DNA of 64,000 nucleotides from Asparagopsis taxiformis (lineage: Eukaryota; Rhodophyta; Florideophyceae; Bonnemaisoniales; Bonnemaisoniaceae): assembly GCA_030407315.1 (NCBI GenBank), contig JALQPE010001992.1, positions 1 through 64,000 on the forward strand, in the 5' to 3' direction. This document shows, piece by piece, positions 44,192 to 53,997 of this stretch. The first letter of the stretch is position 1. Every line of letters begins with the position of its first letter. The position numbers were made by a program, and so were the translations under genes. A model generated the notes under the pieces. The model was not told the origin of the DNA. It ran no database searches and saw only the letters and a list, made by a program, of their open reading frames with translations.

Positions 44192-47100
44192 TCAACGACT
44201 ATCTGTCAAGTGAGATCCGTTAATCACAGCATCTGCTTCCCGAGCCCATGCATCTAGAAAAGCTGCGACGCCAACAGAAGCTGCTGGTGCTGTTGCCAAC
44301 GCTCTCTTAAATCGCGTTCGGATTTCCTCCAAGACTCCAACCCATCCAATCGGTGGACGTTCAAAACCATATGTTGCGCCGCCCTTCCGAGGGTACCCTC
44401 TCTGTACACGAAGAACCAACTTGGGCAGCCTAATCTCTGCAATCAGAAGCAGACAGGTAACTACAGGCTGCCCAAACTCCTCCAATATTTCTATAGAAAG
44501 CAGGGGATTTCTTTGCTTGGCTGCCTCACAGTCTGCCTCAACTGCCTCTCGCAACGCTTTCAAGTCAGCAGCTTCATTTTTTGGTCTCTTTGCCAGTCGC
44601 AAACCAGCTTCACTGGAGCATTCGAATACTGTTTTGGATTTGATGACACTGTCTTTGCCACCAAAATTATCCACATCGACAAGTGAAGCTGGTCTCTTCT
44701 TATCGTTTCCACCAGCGCCGGATGCAGACACATTCGCGTTATTACGCAATGCAGCTAGCGTGTTCTGGATCCGTTCACTCCTTGCTCTCTTCATCTCCGA
44801 TTCCACAAATACTTCCAGACGATATGTTTGTTCCACAGCCTCTTTCACTGTCGTTTCCACTTGATGTACTCGCTGTTGAACAGTCAACTCATGACGTTTC
44901 GGCCGATTAACTGGTGGGGTAATGTTCTGTGGCATAACATTCATCGGAACATTTGTAGGCTGTTGTCCATTTCCCCAGGTCGGAAACGGTCCTCCTGGTT
45001 GTGGTTTTACTCCATTAGGCACACCTCCCACTCCCGCTACTCGCGCCTGTTGCGCTTGCTGCTGCCTCAATGATGGGTTTTGTACGACCCGTTGCTGACT
45101 CGCCCGCTGTGCAGCCTCATGTACGCGCAGCTGTTGTGCGCGCTGTTGGTGCAGACGAGATTGAGCTTGGGCAGCCTGAGCCTGTGCAAGCGCTTGAGCC
45201 TGTGCTTGAACTTGAGCGTGGGCCTGCGTTTGTGCCTGTACTTGTGCACGAGCTTGCGCTTGTGCATCAACCTGCGCCTGGACTTGGAGCTGAACTTGGG
45301 CTTGAGCGCGGGCCTGTTCATCAGTATGGGATTGGAGTACAGCAGCATGTTGAGCCTGAACTCTAGGGTTTTTTGGGTTGGTAGGACGCACCCTATTTAC
45401 AGCTTTTGGGATAGACGTCCTGTTAACACTTTTGGTACCTTCGCTTGCGGCATGCTGTGGAATGGGATTCGGACGTGGTTGCTGTTGCTTCTGCTGCGGA
45501 TGATGTATCTGCATCTGGTTCAGCAGTTGCATTTTGCGCTGGCTGTCCAACAACTGTTGTTCTTGCAACCGTGCATACTGCTGCTGTTGCTGTAAAGTCA
45601 AATGAGCTTGGCTGCCTGGCGGGATTGTTTGTTCAACTTTGTCTGAGGGGGTCAGCCCTGCTGGTGGAACACGCACAACTTGCTGCCCTTGCACACCAGA
45701 CCTGCTCTGCGTAGATTGCTGCCGGTTGCTTGCTTTCGTCACATGGTCAATTTGAGCGACAAGTTCCGCTCTTCTTGCAGGGTCAGCTGATGAATTATTG
45801 ACCATATTCTTCAGGTAGCTAGAATAAACAGAAACCACTTGGTCAAGGAATCTCTCAGCACGATCTAGAACCAGAATTGTCAGTCTAGGTGGGATCTTTG
45901 CAGACCTCTGCAAGTGAAGAATGTTATAACAATCTCTGAGGTGTTTCATGAAGAACTCCTGCTTCGGTGGAGGCTGTCGCTGTTGAAGCTTCTCAATGAT
46001 CGGGTAGAGCTTTTCCAAACTGAGCTTATACTTGTCCTGCATTTCATCTAGCTTCTGCCAGAACTCTTCATCCGTGCCACTGGGAGCCGGCTGTGTTCTT
46101 TGATTATTTCCAAGACCAGATGAAGACGAAGCAACGCCTGTATGTGAATTAGAGGGCTGGGGGAGGCCGTTAGATGATATTCCATGAGTCGTGCGAGAAT
46201 TATTCGATGTTTGTAAGACGTCGTTGATGGATGTTTTCTTATCTTGTGGCGCTGCCCCCGGCTTTTCCAACTTTGCCTTCTGTGCTGCCAATATTGCCGT
46301 CATTTGAGATGACGTGATACCTGCTGCGGCAGCGGTTTCAGCAGCGCTCATTGAATTTCGCTTGCCTTGTGGATTCGGCATAGGCTGGGAATTAGAAGAT
46401 TGCTGCAGTTGATGCTGTCGTGCTCGCTGTAATTGGCTCTGCTTGTCAAAGGCAACAGATTGACTTAGAGATTGGTTCTGACTCAGACTCATGTGCATTG
46501 GAGTACTAACATTCCTACCTGCGTTAACAGATTGATTCATCCAATTCGTCATATTTGCAGCAGATGAAACATTAGGGACAACTGGATTGTTGTTAGAGTT
46601 GAGCTGTTGCATGTTACCATTTTGTCGCTGGGTGATAAGAGTTATGAGACCCTGGAGCTGATGGGGATTGAGCTTTTCAATTTGCTCCGGGGAAACTTTT
46701 AGTCCTGTTGCAGTTGCATTTGCAGCTAATGCCGCCATGGTCGCGGCACGATGGGTTCCAGCGTTCATGTTGGAGGGATCGGATATCATGGCTTGCTGGT
46801 GTGTTTGTGCCGATGATTGCAATGGTTGCGGAGGACGCTGTTGTGCTTGTTGCGACGGCTGCTGGGATTGCTTGTGGGTCTGTTGATTCTGCTGTAGCTG
46901 AACGTGTTGGGCCTGCTGTTGCGCTTGCTGTTGATTAGGCTGCCCATTCGTCTGTTGAGATTGGTGTCTGCTCAATGCCATCAAATATTCGTTATTGCCA
47001 ACGGCGGCTTGCCCCGGGGAAAACATGTTCTGCTTGTTGGTGGGAAGATTTTTGGTGCGATATGGTTCAGAAACTGCTGCTTGAGGATGAGGTAAACTCT

Positions 47101-47427
47101 GTGGTTTGCCTCGAACGGCGGCTGCGGCTGCATTGGGTAAGGAGGCGACATTTGTTTTAGGACGATTTGCCATAACCTTCTTCTAGGAACGCCAAAACGA
47201 AAGGGGCGGTGGGTTAGTTACATCAGAATTACCCAAGCGGTGCACTGAAGAAAAATATATGAGCAACTAAAATGAAAGCGGTGGGACAACGAACCTTTGA
47301 GTCGGCGGCAGTGGTGGTGGGAGCACGCTTAACAGCAGGTTGGGGCTTGCGTGCGGGATCCTTCGAATTTGCTTGCTGCTGAAGGAGCATGTGCGCTTGC
47401 TGGAGATGAAATTGCTGTTGGTGTTGT

Positions 47428-47459
<32 letters not shown>

Positions 47460-47954
47460 GAACATTTGATTCTGTTGATTCTGTTGGAGACGAGCTTGGT
47501 GCTGGGCTTGACGCTGTTGCTGTATCTGCTGATGGAGCGTTGCTGCAGGGCCGTTTGGACCAGGGACTGCGGTACTGCGAGGTTGCTGCTGTTGCTGTTG
47601 ATGGTTGAGGGAAGCGATTGCAGCTTGGGAGCTGTTCTGCACCTGACTTTCAACCTTACTGAGACCCTCTGCGATTTTTTCGAGATAATCGCGTCGGCTG
47701 GTAGCGCGCGTGTATGCTTGAGACTCAAACGCCCTTGTTCGTTCCTTAAGGTCATGTTCGGGAACGGTTCGATAGTACGCTGTGCGGAGAGAGAGAAAGA
47801 GTGAGAGAGATGGTTAGAAAGGCGGATGGAATGGATATCGGAAAGCGTGGAGCGGGGGATACTTACTCGCAAGTTTACCCATGATGTGTTTGCAAACCTT
47901 GACGCGGTCATCTCGAGAGGTATTGGTCCTCCAATCAGCCTCGGGTTCAGCCAT
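44192..47954 (-). CDS. MED15: Mediator subunit 15 (MED15-like), three exons
   Basis: Model: exons 47867-47954, 47295-47779 and 44192-47182, total 3564 nt and 1187 residues. Introns are 87 nt (GTAAGT to CCGCACAG) and 112 nt (GTTCGT to TTCCTAG, with a TAACTAAC branch site), and all phases agree. Exon 1 and the start of exon 2 encode a KIX domain (EADWRTNTSRDDRVKVCKHI, then YYRTVPEHDLKERTRAFE). A long Gln-rich part follows, including a run of Gln near 47430, and later an Ala/Gln/Val repeat tract (about 45100-45350). The C-terminus (LPKLVLRVQRGYPRKGG) fits the MED15 association domain. MED15 sits in the Mediator tail and receives activation domains through KIX. Confidence 0.75.
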
Positions 47955-48436
47955 GGCGAGAGTTGGGTAGAGTAACCGGTTGAAGCACAGTGCAGGGGGA
48001 GGCAACAAACAGGCGCAGAGGAGGGGCGGGGTGGGAGATAGGTAGGTCGCAAAGAGAGGAGGGAGGCCGAAATTGTGGTAGCAGATGGAACATGCAGTCT
48101 TAGAATTGTGCGGAGTCGTGTCGGTGTGGGACGTTGATAACTGGAAAGATTTGGAAGAATGCGCTGTTGTGCATGAGCAGCAATATGAAGGCATTCGAAA
48201 AAAAATAATGACGTAAATGCAATTTTCACCAAGTGTAAGCTTTTTATTGGCTTTGAACAACGTCCCTGCGGTCCAATACTGGTCCCACAGTTAGTGCAAC
48301 AATTCAACTCGATTTTATTATACTGAAACAGGGCGGACCATTCTGTAAGTTGAAAATTTTCGTCCAACACACACACTAACTGGCCGCTTCGCGCTCGAGC
48401 CACAATCGTGCATCAACCGCAACTGCGATCTTCACC
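47955..48436. promoter_or_regulatory. Divergent intergenic promoter region, MED15 / NDUFB4-like
   Basis: 482 bp between two start codons pointing away from each other. No gene. It must hold both promoters, but I see no clear TATA box for either. Confidence 0.4.
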
Positions 48437-48764
48437 ATGGCGGGCGGCATGGGAGCGCGCAAGAACATTCACATTGAGAATTGGGCTGGCTTCCGAGAAA
48501 ATTGCGAGCACGTCTTCAAGTTCTCAAGGTCCAACTGGGCTAAACTCGCTGTTTTCGGCATCGCTGCGCCCGTTGGCGCTTATTTCCTCATTTGTTCAGA
48601 GCTCGTAAGTTGCTTCTTCCTGCGCGCCCCATCGTTCATTCATCGCACACTAACTATATACCCTGCACTGCGCTGCGCAGCTAACCGAAGGCCAATCACA
48701 TGGATTGGGACCAGAGCGATATGGAATGAAGCGCAAGTACATGGGCTTTGATCCTAAACAGTAG
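48437..48764 (+). CDS. NDUFB4: Mitochondrial complex I subunit, NDUFB4 (B15)-like, two exons
   Basis: Exons 48437-48604 and 48681-48764 (252 nt, 83 residues). The 76-nt intron has GTAAGT, a CACTAACT branch site and GCGCAG. The protein starts MAGGMGARKNIHIENW and continues with a RENCEHVF block, then a single membrane helix (about residues 36-55) and a short charged C-terminus. This layout matches the plant/algal B15-type accessory subunit of NADH:ubiquinone oxidoreductase. It would sit in the membrane arm in the inner mitochondrial membrane. The second exon (LLTEGQSHGLGPERYG) is less conserved from memory. Confidence 0.7.
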
Positions 48765-48780
48765 CTGTCAATTTTACATT

Positions 48781-51435
48781 TCATCTCTCGTCCGATATAA
48801 ACTTGGATGTCTTTATACCAACATCCATGATCTTATCCGTTTCGTCTAGCAAGCCACCAATCTCATCGCCGTCAATTCCGATAACCTCCCGTTCGTCGAG
48901 TGAATAGCGAAGTTGAACCGTAGACAGCAACTCTGTGGCCGCTTCCGCAATATTAGCTCGTATCGGTCGTAGTAGCACCGCACGAGAAGCAGCTTTCGAA
49001 ACGTAGATTTTCAGTCGATCCACAATTGGCGGCAATTCACTACCAATTGCTTTTTTCACCTTGTCCCATGTCTCACGCAACCTCTTCGGATGTGCAAATG
49101 ATCCAGAATTCGCTTTCAGCGTTTCAAATGGCGCCGTTGGTGGTGTCGGCGGCGCTTCTCCATCTGCAATGTCGGCAACATTACTGCCGTTCTTTGCAGA
49201 CGGCAATGCATTGCTCTTGGCAAGAAACGAAACTATCGGATCTAGCAGCAATCGTGTTGTCTTCAGAATGAATGACTCACACGCAATGCGAACGCGATGG
49301 TCCAGCTCTCGCTTCGAATCAAATACCTTCTCTCGCACAGCTGGCGGTGATGCTAGCGATCTTGCAGACAATTGTCCCCGAATTACCGATCCTAGTAGAG
49401 AGCGCAGTTCGAAAAAGTCCAATTCATGCTCGGTATAACTCATTTCAACATCGAACGGCGAAATCTGCTCTCGAGTCATCAATAACTGCCAGATTAGGAA
49501 TAACTGTGCATGGTCCTCTGCATGTGGCTTGTTCGTTGCTGCAATACGTGATGCTGCAGAGTCTACCGATTTCACACAGATTGCCACAACTTCCTGTGCA
49601 ACACCGGCAAACACACTTCCATCGACACAACGATACAGCATAGATAATAATCGTAGAGTGCGTTCCACTGGTGGATACCATGTGGCATAGATTCCGACAT
49701 TGCGAACATCACTTGGTGACTTGCCACTCGATCCAGACTTTTGCTTGCTGTCTCCTGCATGCTCACTTCCCGACGTCTTGTCAATAGTCATATTTCTGTG
49801 ATGTTGCAAAATCCTTTCGGGGTAGTCCAAATGTTCAGCTCTTGGCACAAAACTCCGAATTTCATCCCTCATGAACACTTCTGCTCGGTATATTATGCGC
49901 TCTTGTGCATCAGCAATAGCTCTTATTGCCGATGGAGCAAAGGCGGCGCCAGCATAGCCCCTCCTAGGAACCTCGTCTCCTAGGATTTCAGTTTTCAACA
50001 CTTCAATGAGATAAACAAGTTTATCTAGGTCGCTCTCTTGCAAAATCTGCGGACGCAACTCAGTGTAAACCACATCACATACTCCTCGCAGGGCTGCAGT
50101 GAGTGTCGGGCTGTCGTCGTTTTCCACTGCTTCTAGTGGAAAGAAGTGTTCATAAAGCTGCCGTTCCAATTGGCACACACGCAGGACGTATGCAGATCCT
50201 AACCGTGCTAGAGCTATCATATTTTTGACATCTGCCAGCGACTTGATATGGGCAGCAACTGATGGCTCCAAGAGGCGCTTCCTCTGCTCAAAGAAGCACT
50301 CTTCGCAATCTGAATATAAAGATAGTGCTGTTGATCGAGTAGAGAACGACGGGTTCGCACCCAGATTAGATAATGTATTTGACGCCGAATTGGCATAAGG
50401 ATCAGAGGTTGAAGATTTGCCATGAACGTATGGGGAACTAGGGCCCAAATCTGTGAGGCGTGCGTCATTTGCTTTTCTACCTGCTTTGAGATCAGCAGGT
50501 AAGCTAGCTCTCGAGTGCAATTCTGTCATGAGAGATTTGACTTTGGGTGCAATCGTTCGGAAGCGTAAATATTCTTTCGATGCATCGGTTAGGTCCGCAT
50601 GACGGAAGCCAGCACCGCTGACTCGATCTTGGCGAAGCTCTTTAGCTACTTGGGTTGTTGTGTCTCGCAACGCGGTGACAGTATAGTCCCTGATGGAGGT
50701 AAACGCACGGCGTTGGAGCTCAAGGAAACGGGCGAGATATCCGTCAGCGTCTGCTACAGCTCCTGTTGAACTGGAAGCATATGCAACACACTCATCAAGG
50801 CGATGCAAGAGCTTGACGAAATCTGGATGATTTGGATCAATAGCATTCTTACCACCTCCAAACTTTGTTTTCAAAGTTTCAAGTTCTTCAAAATAGGTCA
50901 ATCGCTTCCTCAATGCATCAGCAAGCTCGCCCATTATCTTGCGCTCTGAGAGCATGTTCTCGCAATCGGATTTGAACCTAGCGACGATATCGGAAACAAA
51001 CTGTCGGCCACTTTTGACGTCATCCAATGCAACTGCGGCCTTGTCGACGACGTCAAGAAGTTTGGAGCATATTTGGCGGTCGCTTTGGAGACCTTCGATC
51101 AAGATGCGATACTTGTGTTCATTGGCCTCTTCCAGTCTGCGTTCCATTTCATCATGCCACAAATGAAATTGTTCTGCTGTACTAACATTTGCCAACCCCT
51201 TCAATCCATCTACACCCTTGTACGCGAAAGCGAGCTGTTGAGGCGATGAGTCGGATAGATGTTGAGATTTGGGATGGGACGCATCGGCAGAGAGCGAAAT
51301 CGTGGACACATCTGCTTCAATGGCAGCGCAAAGACGAAGCTGACGATCGGTGAGTGGGGCACTGCTTTCCCAGACGCGGAGAAACTCACCATGTCCACGC
51401 GCGCGCACCGATGGTTCGAATGAATCAGCGGCCAT
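48781..51435 (-). CDS. COG3: Conserved oligomeric Golgi complex subunit 3 (COG3)
   Basis: 884 residues from the Met at 51435 (MAADSFEPSV). The frame is open further up to 51537, but that part is Cys/Leu-rich and unlike COG3. The N-terminal third is a long helical/coiled-coil region (about 90-240). The rest is the helical-rod tether domain, with blocks WYPPVERTLRLLSMLY and ISPFDVEMSYTEHELDFFE that are characteristic of COG3. COG3 belongs to lobe A (COG1-4) of the complex that tethers vesicles in retrograde traffic within the Golgi. No introns. It converges on the NDUFB4-like gene with only 16 bp between stops. A Golgi role next to two sulfotransferase genes is likely coincidence. Confidence 0.8.
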   Translation of the reverse strand: MAADSFEPSVRARGHGEFLRVWESSAPLTDRQLRLCAAIEADVSTISLSADASHPKSQHLSDSSPQQLAFAYKGVDGLKGLANVSTAEQFHLWHDEMERRLEEANEHKYRILIEGLQSDRQICSKLLDVVDKAAVALDDVKSGRQFVSDIVARFKSDCENMLSERKIMGELADALRKRLTYFEELETLKTKFGGGKNAIDPNHPDFVKLLHRLDECVAYASSSTGAVADADGYLARFLELQRRAFTSIRDYTVTALRDTTTQVAKELRQDRVSGAGFRHADLTDASKEYLRFRTIAPKVKSLMTELHSRASLPADLKAGRKANDARLTDLGPSSPYVHGKSSTSDPYANSASNTLSNLGANPSFSTRSTALSLYSDCEECFFEQRKRLLEPSVAAHIKSLADVKNMIALARLGSAYVLRVCQLERQLYEHFFPLEAVENDDSPTLTAALRGVCDVVYTELRPQILQESDLDKLVYLIEVLKTEILGDEVPRRGYAGAAFAPSAIRAIADAQERIIYRAEVFMRDEIRSFVPRAEHLDYPERILQHHRNMTIDKTSGSEHAGDSKQKSGSSGKSPSDVRNVGIYATWYPPVERTLRLLSMLYRCVDGSVFAGVAQEVVAICVKSVDSAASRIAATNKPHAEDHAQLFLIWQLLMTREQISPFDVEMSYTEHELDFFELRSLLGSVIRGQLSARSLASPPAVREKVFDSKRELDHRVRIACESFILKTTRLLLDPIVSFLAKSNALPSAKNGSNVADIADGEAPPTPPTAPFETLKANSGSFAHPKRLRETWDKVKKAIGSELPPIVDRLKIYVSKAASRAVLLRPIRANIAEAATELLSTVQLRYSLDEREVIGIDGDEIGGLLDETDKIMDVGIKTSKFISDER

Positions 51436-51678
51436 TGCAAAGAGACATAAGTCAGACGGAAGGCGGGAGAGACGAATTGCACATACAAGAACACGACAGA
51501 CTGACAGCGTGTGCGTTTTGGTAGACACGGTACACATGTACCACGTGTATTCCCCCTATTTTATTCGATCATATATGTTAAAATTGGATAGTTGGGAATG
51601 CTACAGGGCGGTGCTCCGATATGTATTACGGCATGGCACCACTTGCAGTCCAACTACCCAACCATTAGTTACAGTTGT
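51436..51678. other. Spacer between sulfotransferase and COG3
   Basis: No gene. Must hold the COG3 promoter, with no clear core element. Confidence 0.3.
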
Positions 51679-52584
51679 CTAATTACTGACGCCATCCTCG
51701 TCCGCAACGGCAAACAAGGGCCGCACTTGTCGCGCCTCTCTCACCTCGACAGCAACGTCGTAAAGTGTGGCGGCTCTGGCAACGGTTCTTTTGATATCGG
51801 CTGTGCGATACGAGTCGTAGGCGTTGCCACGATACATCTGCTCCTTACTGTCCGTGCACGGAAGTAAAGTCCACTTGGTCAATTGCTCCAGTTCAGCCAG
51901 ACCTTCATCCATTTTGGAATTGTCAATAATCAGATCGTACATCAGTAGCTTGCCCATAATTTGTGAGCGCGTCGCATTCAATGGCAAGCCCATGGTTCGG
52001 AACAACATCCCCTCAAATTCTTCATGTCGTCGACCTTGCAATGCCCAGTCAATTGCGGCCTTGAAGCCCTCCTCCGTTTTCATGGTTTCATACTCTGCAT
52101 TACCGCGCTGTCTGTAAAAGAAGCTAGCGGCCGATTTGAACCACGACAAGGGTTCCCTTACACTAGCCAAGTAAATAAAATTGTTGCCATGTGTTGTGCG
52201 CAAGTTGGTGACGAGAGCATGATTTGTTTCGCTGGCATGGCAGGTCATTGTGAGCCCGCCCTTGGTTCCGACATGAGTAGCGGTGCCGTTCATGAGTGAC
52301 ACCTGCATCTTACAGTCGGCATTCCGACACCCGTAGGCCTCGGAGGTACGAAAGAGTATGTTGGAAATGACGGTGCTGCCAGTCTTGAACTGCTTGTTGT
52401 ACAGAATGACGGGGCATTGATTGGGTTGCACCTCGCCGAATGTGTTATTCGCTGTCAAGCTAACGGAAGTTGAAACATTGGATGAGAAGAGGACAAACAC
52501 GGCCACGGCGGCGAAAAAGAGTACAACTGGGACAACACGATTGCTAGCTCTTCGTTCACTTCGGAATGCCATGGTGTCGTTCAA
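51679..52584 (-). CDS. Golgi carbohydrate sulfotransferase, type II membrane protein (copy 1)
   Basis: 301 residues (or from the Met at 52572). A short cytoplasmic tail and one membrane helix (about 17-37) are followed by the luminal domain. YNKQFKTGSTVISNILF is the 5'-phosphosulfate-binding loop, with the Lys expected to contact PAPS. NFIYLASVREPLSWFKS is the 3'-phosphate-binding motif with Arg and Ser. The Cys pair around RNADCKMQ and CHASE may form disulfides. The family resembles galactose-3-O-sulfotransferases. In red algae such enzymes are candidates for sulfating galactans such as carrageenan or agar, but the acceptor cannot be read from sequence. It is a tandem paralogue of the next gene. 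Confidence 0.75.
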   Translation of the reverse strand: MNDTMAFRSERRASNRVVPVVLFFAAVAVFVLFSSNVSTSVSLTANNTFGEVQPNQCPVILYNKQFKTGSTVISNILFRTSEAYGCRNADCKMQVSLMNGTATHVGTKGGLTMTCHASETNHALVTNLRTTHGNNFIYLASVREPLSWFKSAASFFYRQRGNAEYETMKTEEGFKAAIDWALQGRRHEEFEGMLFRTMGLPLNATRSQIMGKLLMYDLIIDNSKMDEGLAELEQLTKWTLLPCTDSKEQMYRGNAYDSYRTADIKRTVARAATLYDVAVEVREARQVRPLFAVADEDGVSN

Positions 52585-52865
52585 GTTTGTGTGTTATCGT
52601 CGCGGCTGAAGATTTTGTACGCCGATTCGACATCGAGCGCAAGGCGGAGCTATGCGGGCGGCGCTATTTACTGGAGTCCACAACGAGTTGTGCATTGACT
52701 GAGGCCGTACAGTACTGTACGCTTTCGTCAAACATTGTCATAAGCAATCACTGAAATTGGTTTCGGCTGCAGCCGCGCAGTCCACAAGTTTGGATGCAAA
52801 TTGCTGCTAATCGCAGGCGGGGCGTGTGTGGCCGATTTTACTGCTGCTGTAAAACTACTGTCAGA

Positions 52866-53756
52866 TTATTCCTTTGGAGCGAATAGCGGTCGAACGTTCC
52901 TGTCTTCAATAATTGAGGAGGCAATTTTGTAGAGCGCGCCAACCCTCTTTGTGGCTTCCTTGATGTCATCGGCGCGGTAGCTGTCGTACAATGGACCGCG
53001 ATATGTCTTGCGTTTACTGTTCGTACACGGCAACAAATGCCATTTAGTCACTTGTTCCAACTGCTTGAGGCCGTCGTCCATGTTAGCATGATCCACAATT
53101 ACATCGTACATGAGCAGTTTATCGCGAATCTGCAGATCGGTTGCTGTTCGGTTCAAGCCCAATGTGCGGAACAACATGGCTTCAAAACTGCCATACGCAT
53201 GCTTGCTCAACCCCCAGTCAATAGCTGCTTTGAAGCCCTCTTCTGTCCAAATGTCTAGAGGCCCCGCACCGCGTTGTCGGTAGAAAAAGGTCGCCGCCGA
53301 TTTGAACCATGAAATAGGTTCTCTGACACTGGCTAAATAGATAAAATTGTTGCCGTGCGTCGCACGCAGGTTGGCAACCAATTGCTGGTTGTGCTCTCTT
53401 GCATGGCACGCCATGGTGAGGCCGCCATGAGCACCCACATGAGTGGCTGAGCCATTCATCAGTGCGACTTGCATGCTGCAATCGGCATTTCGACAGCCGT
53501 ACGACTCGGACGTTCTGAACAGAACGTTGGACAGCACGGTGCTGCCAGTCTTGAACTGCTTGTTGTAGAGTATAACGGGACAGCTGGGTTTTTGGTTGTT
53601 GAGTGTGTTGTGAGCAATGGTGCGGAATGAAGTTGTAGAGTTGGATGAGAGAAAGAAGATGAAAGCAGCGCACGCGGAGAACAAAACCAGTGTAGTTGAT
53701 CGCACTGCGAACATTCTTTCCCTGAACATGGCGAAAGGGGAGGAGAGCGATTGCAT
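52866..53756 (-). CDS. Golgi carbohydrate sulfotransferase, type II membrane protein (copy 2)
   Basis: 296 residues. Same layout as copy 1 and clearly its paralogue: membrane helix at about 22-40, LYNKQFKTGSTVLSNVLFR, and IYLASVREPISWFKSAATF. The divergence is greatest in the N-terminal tail and stem, while the PAPS-binding parts are nearly the same. An alternative start is the Met at 53729. The two genes lie head to tail 281 bp apart, as after a local duplication. No introns. Confidence 0.75.
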   Translation of the reverse strand: MQSLSSPFAMFRERMFAVRSTTLVLFSACAAFIFFLSSNSTTSFRTIAHNTLNNQKPSCPVILYNKQFKTGSTVLSNVLFRTSESYGCRNADCSMQVALMNGSATHVGAHGGLTMACHAREHNQQLVANLRATHGNNFIYLASVREPISWFKSAATFFYRQRGAGPLDIWTEEGFKAAIDWGLSKHAYGSFEAMLFRTLGLNRTATDLQIRDKLLMYDVIVDHANMDDGLKQLEQVTKWHLLPCTNSKRKTYRGPLYDSYRADDIKEATKRVGALYKIASSIIEDRNVRPLFAPKE

Positions 53757-53997
53757 GCGGCGTCGGACGATGGGGCGGCGAGGCGAGGCGAGGCGGATAA
53801 TAAGCGAGCGGGTGATTGATCGCGAGCCTGCTGGATGGCAACGTGTTAGGCAACAGGATAAGATGTCGCCGAGGAGGACACCGACACTACAAATTGTAGC
53901 AACGAATCGTACCGTGTAATGTCATTATTTTTCGGACGAGACAGTGCGGCAGCACAACTCGTACACAAATACGATCATTTGTTGGCACTACACAATT
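53757..53997. other. Spacer between bestrophin gene and sulfotransferase
   Basis: No gene. It holds the 3' region of the bestrophin-like gene and the promoter of sulfotransferase copy 2. Confidence 0.3.
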
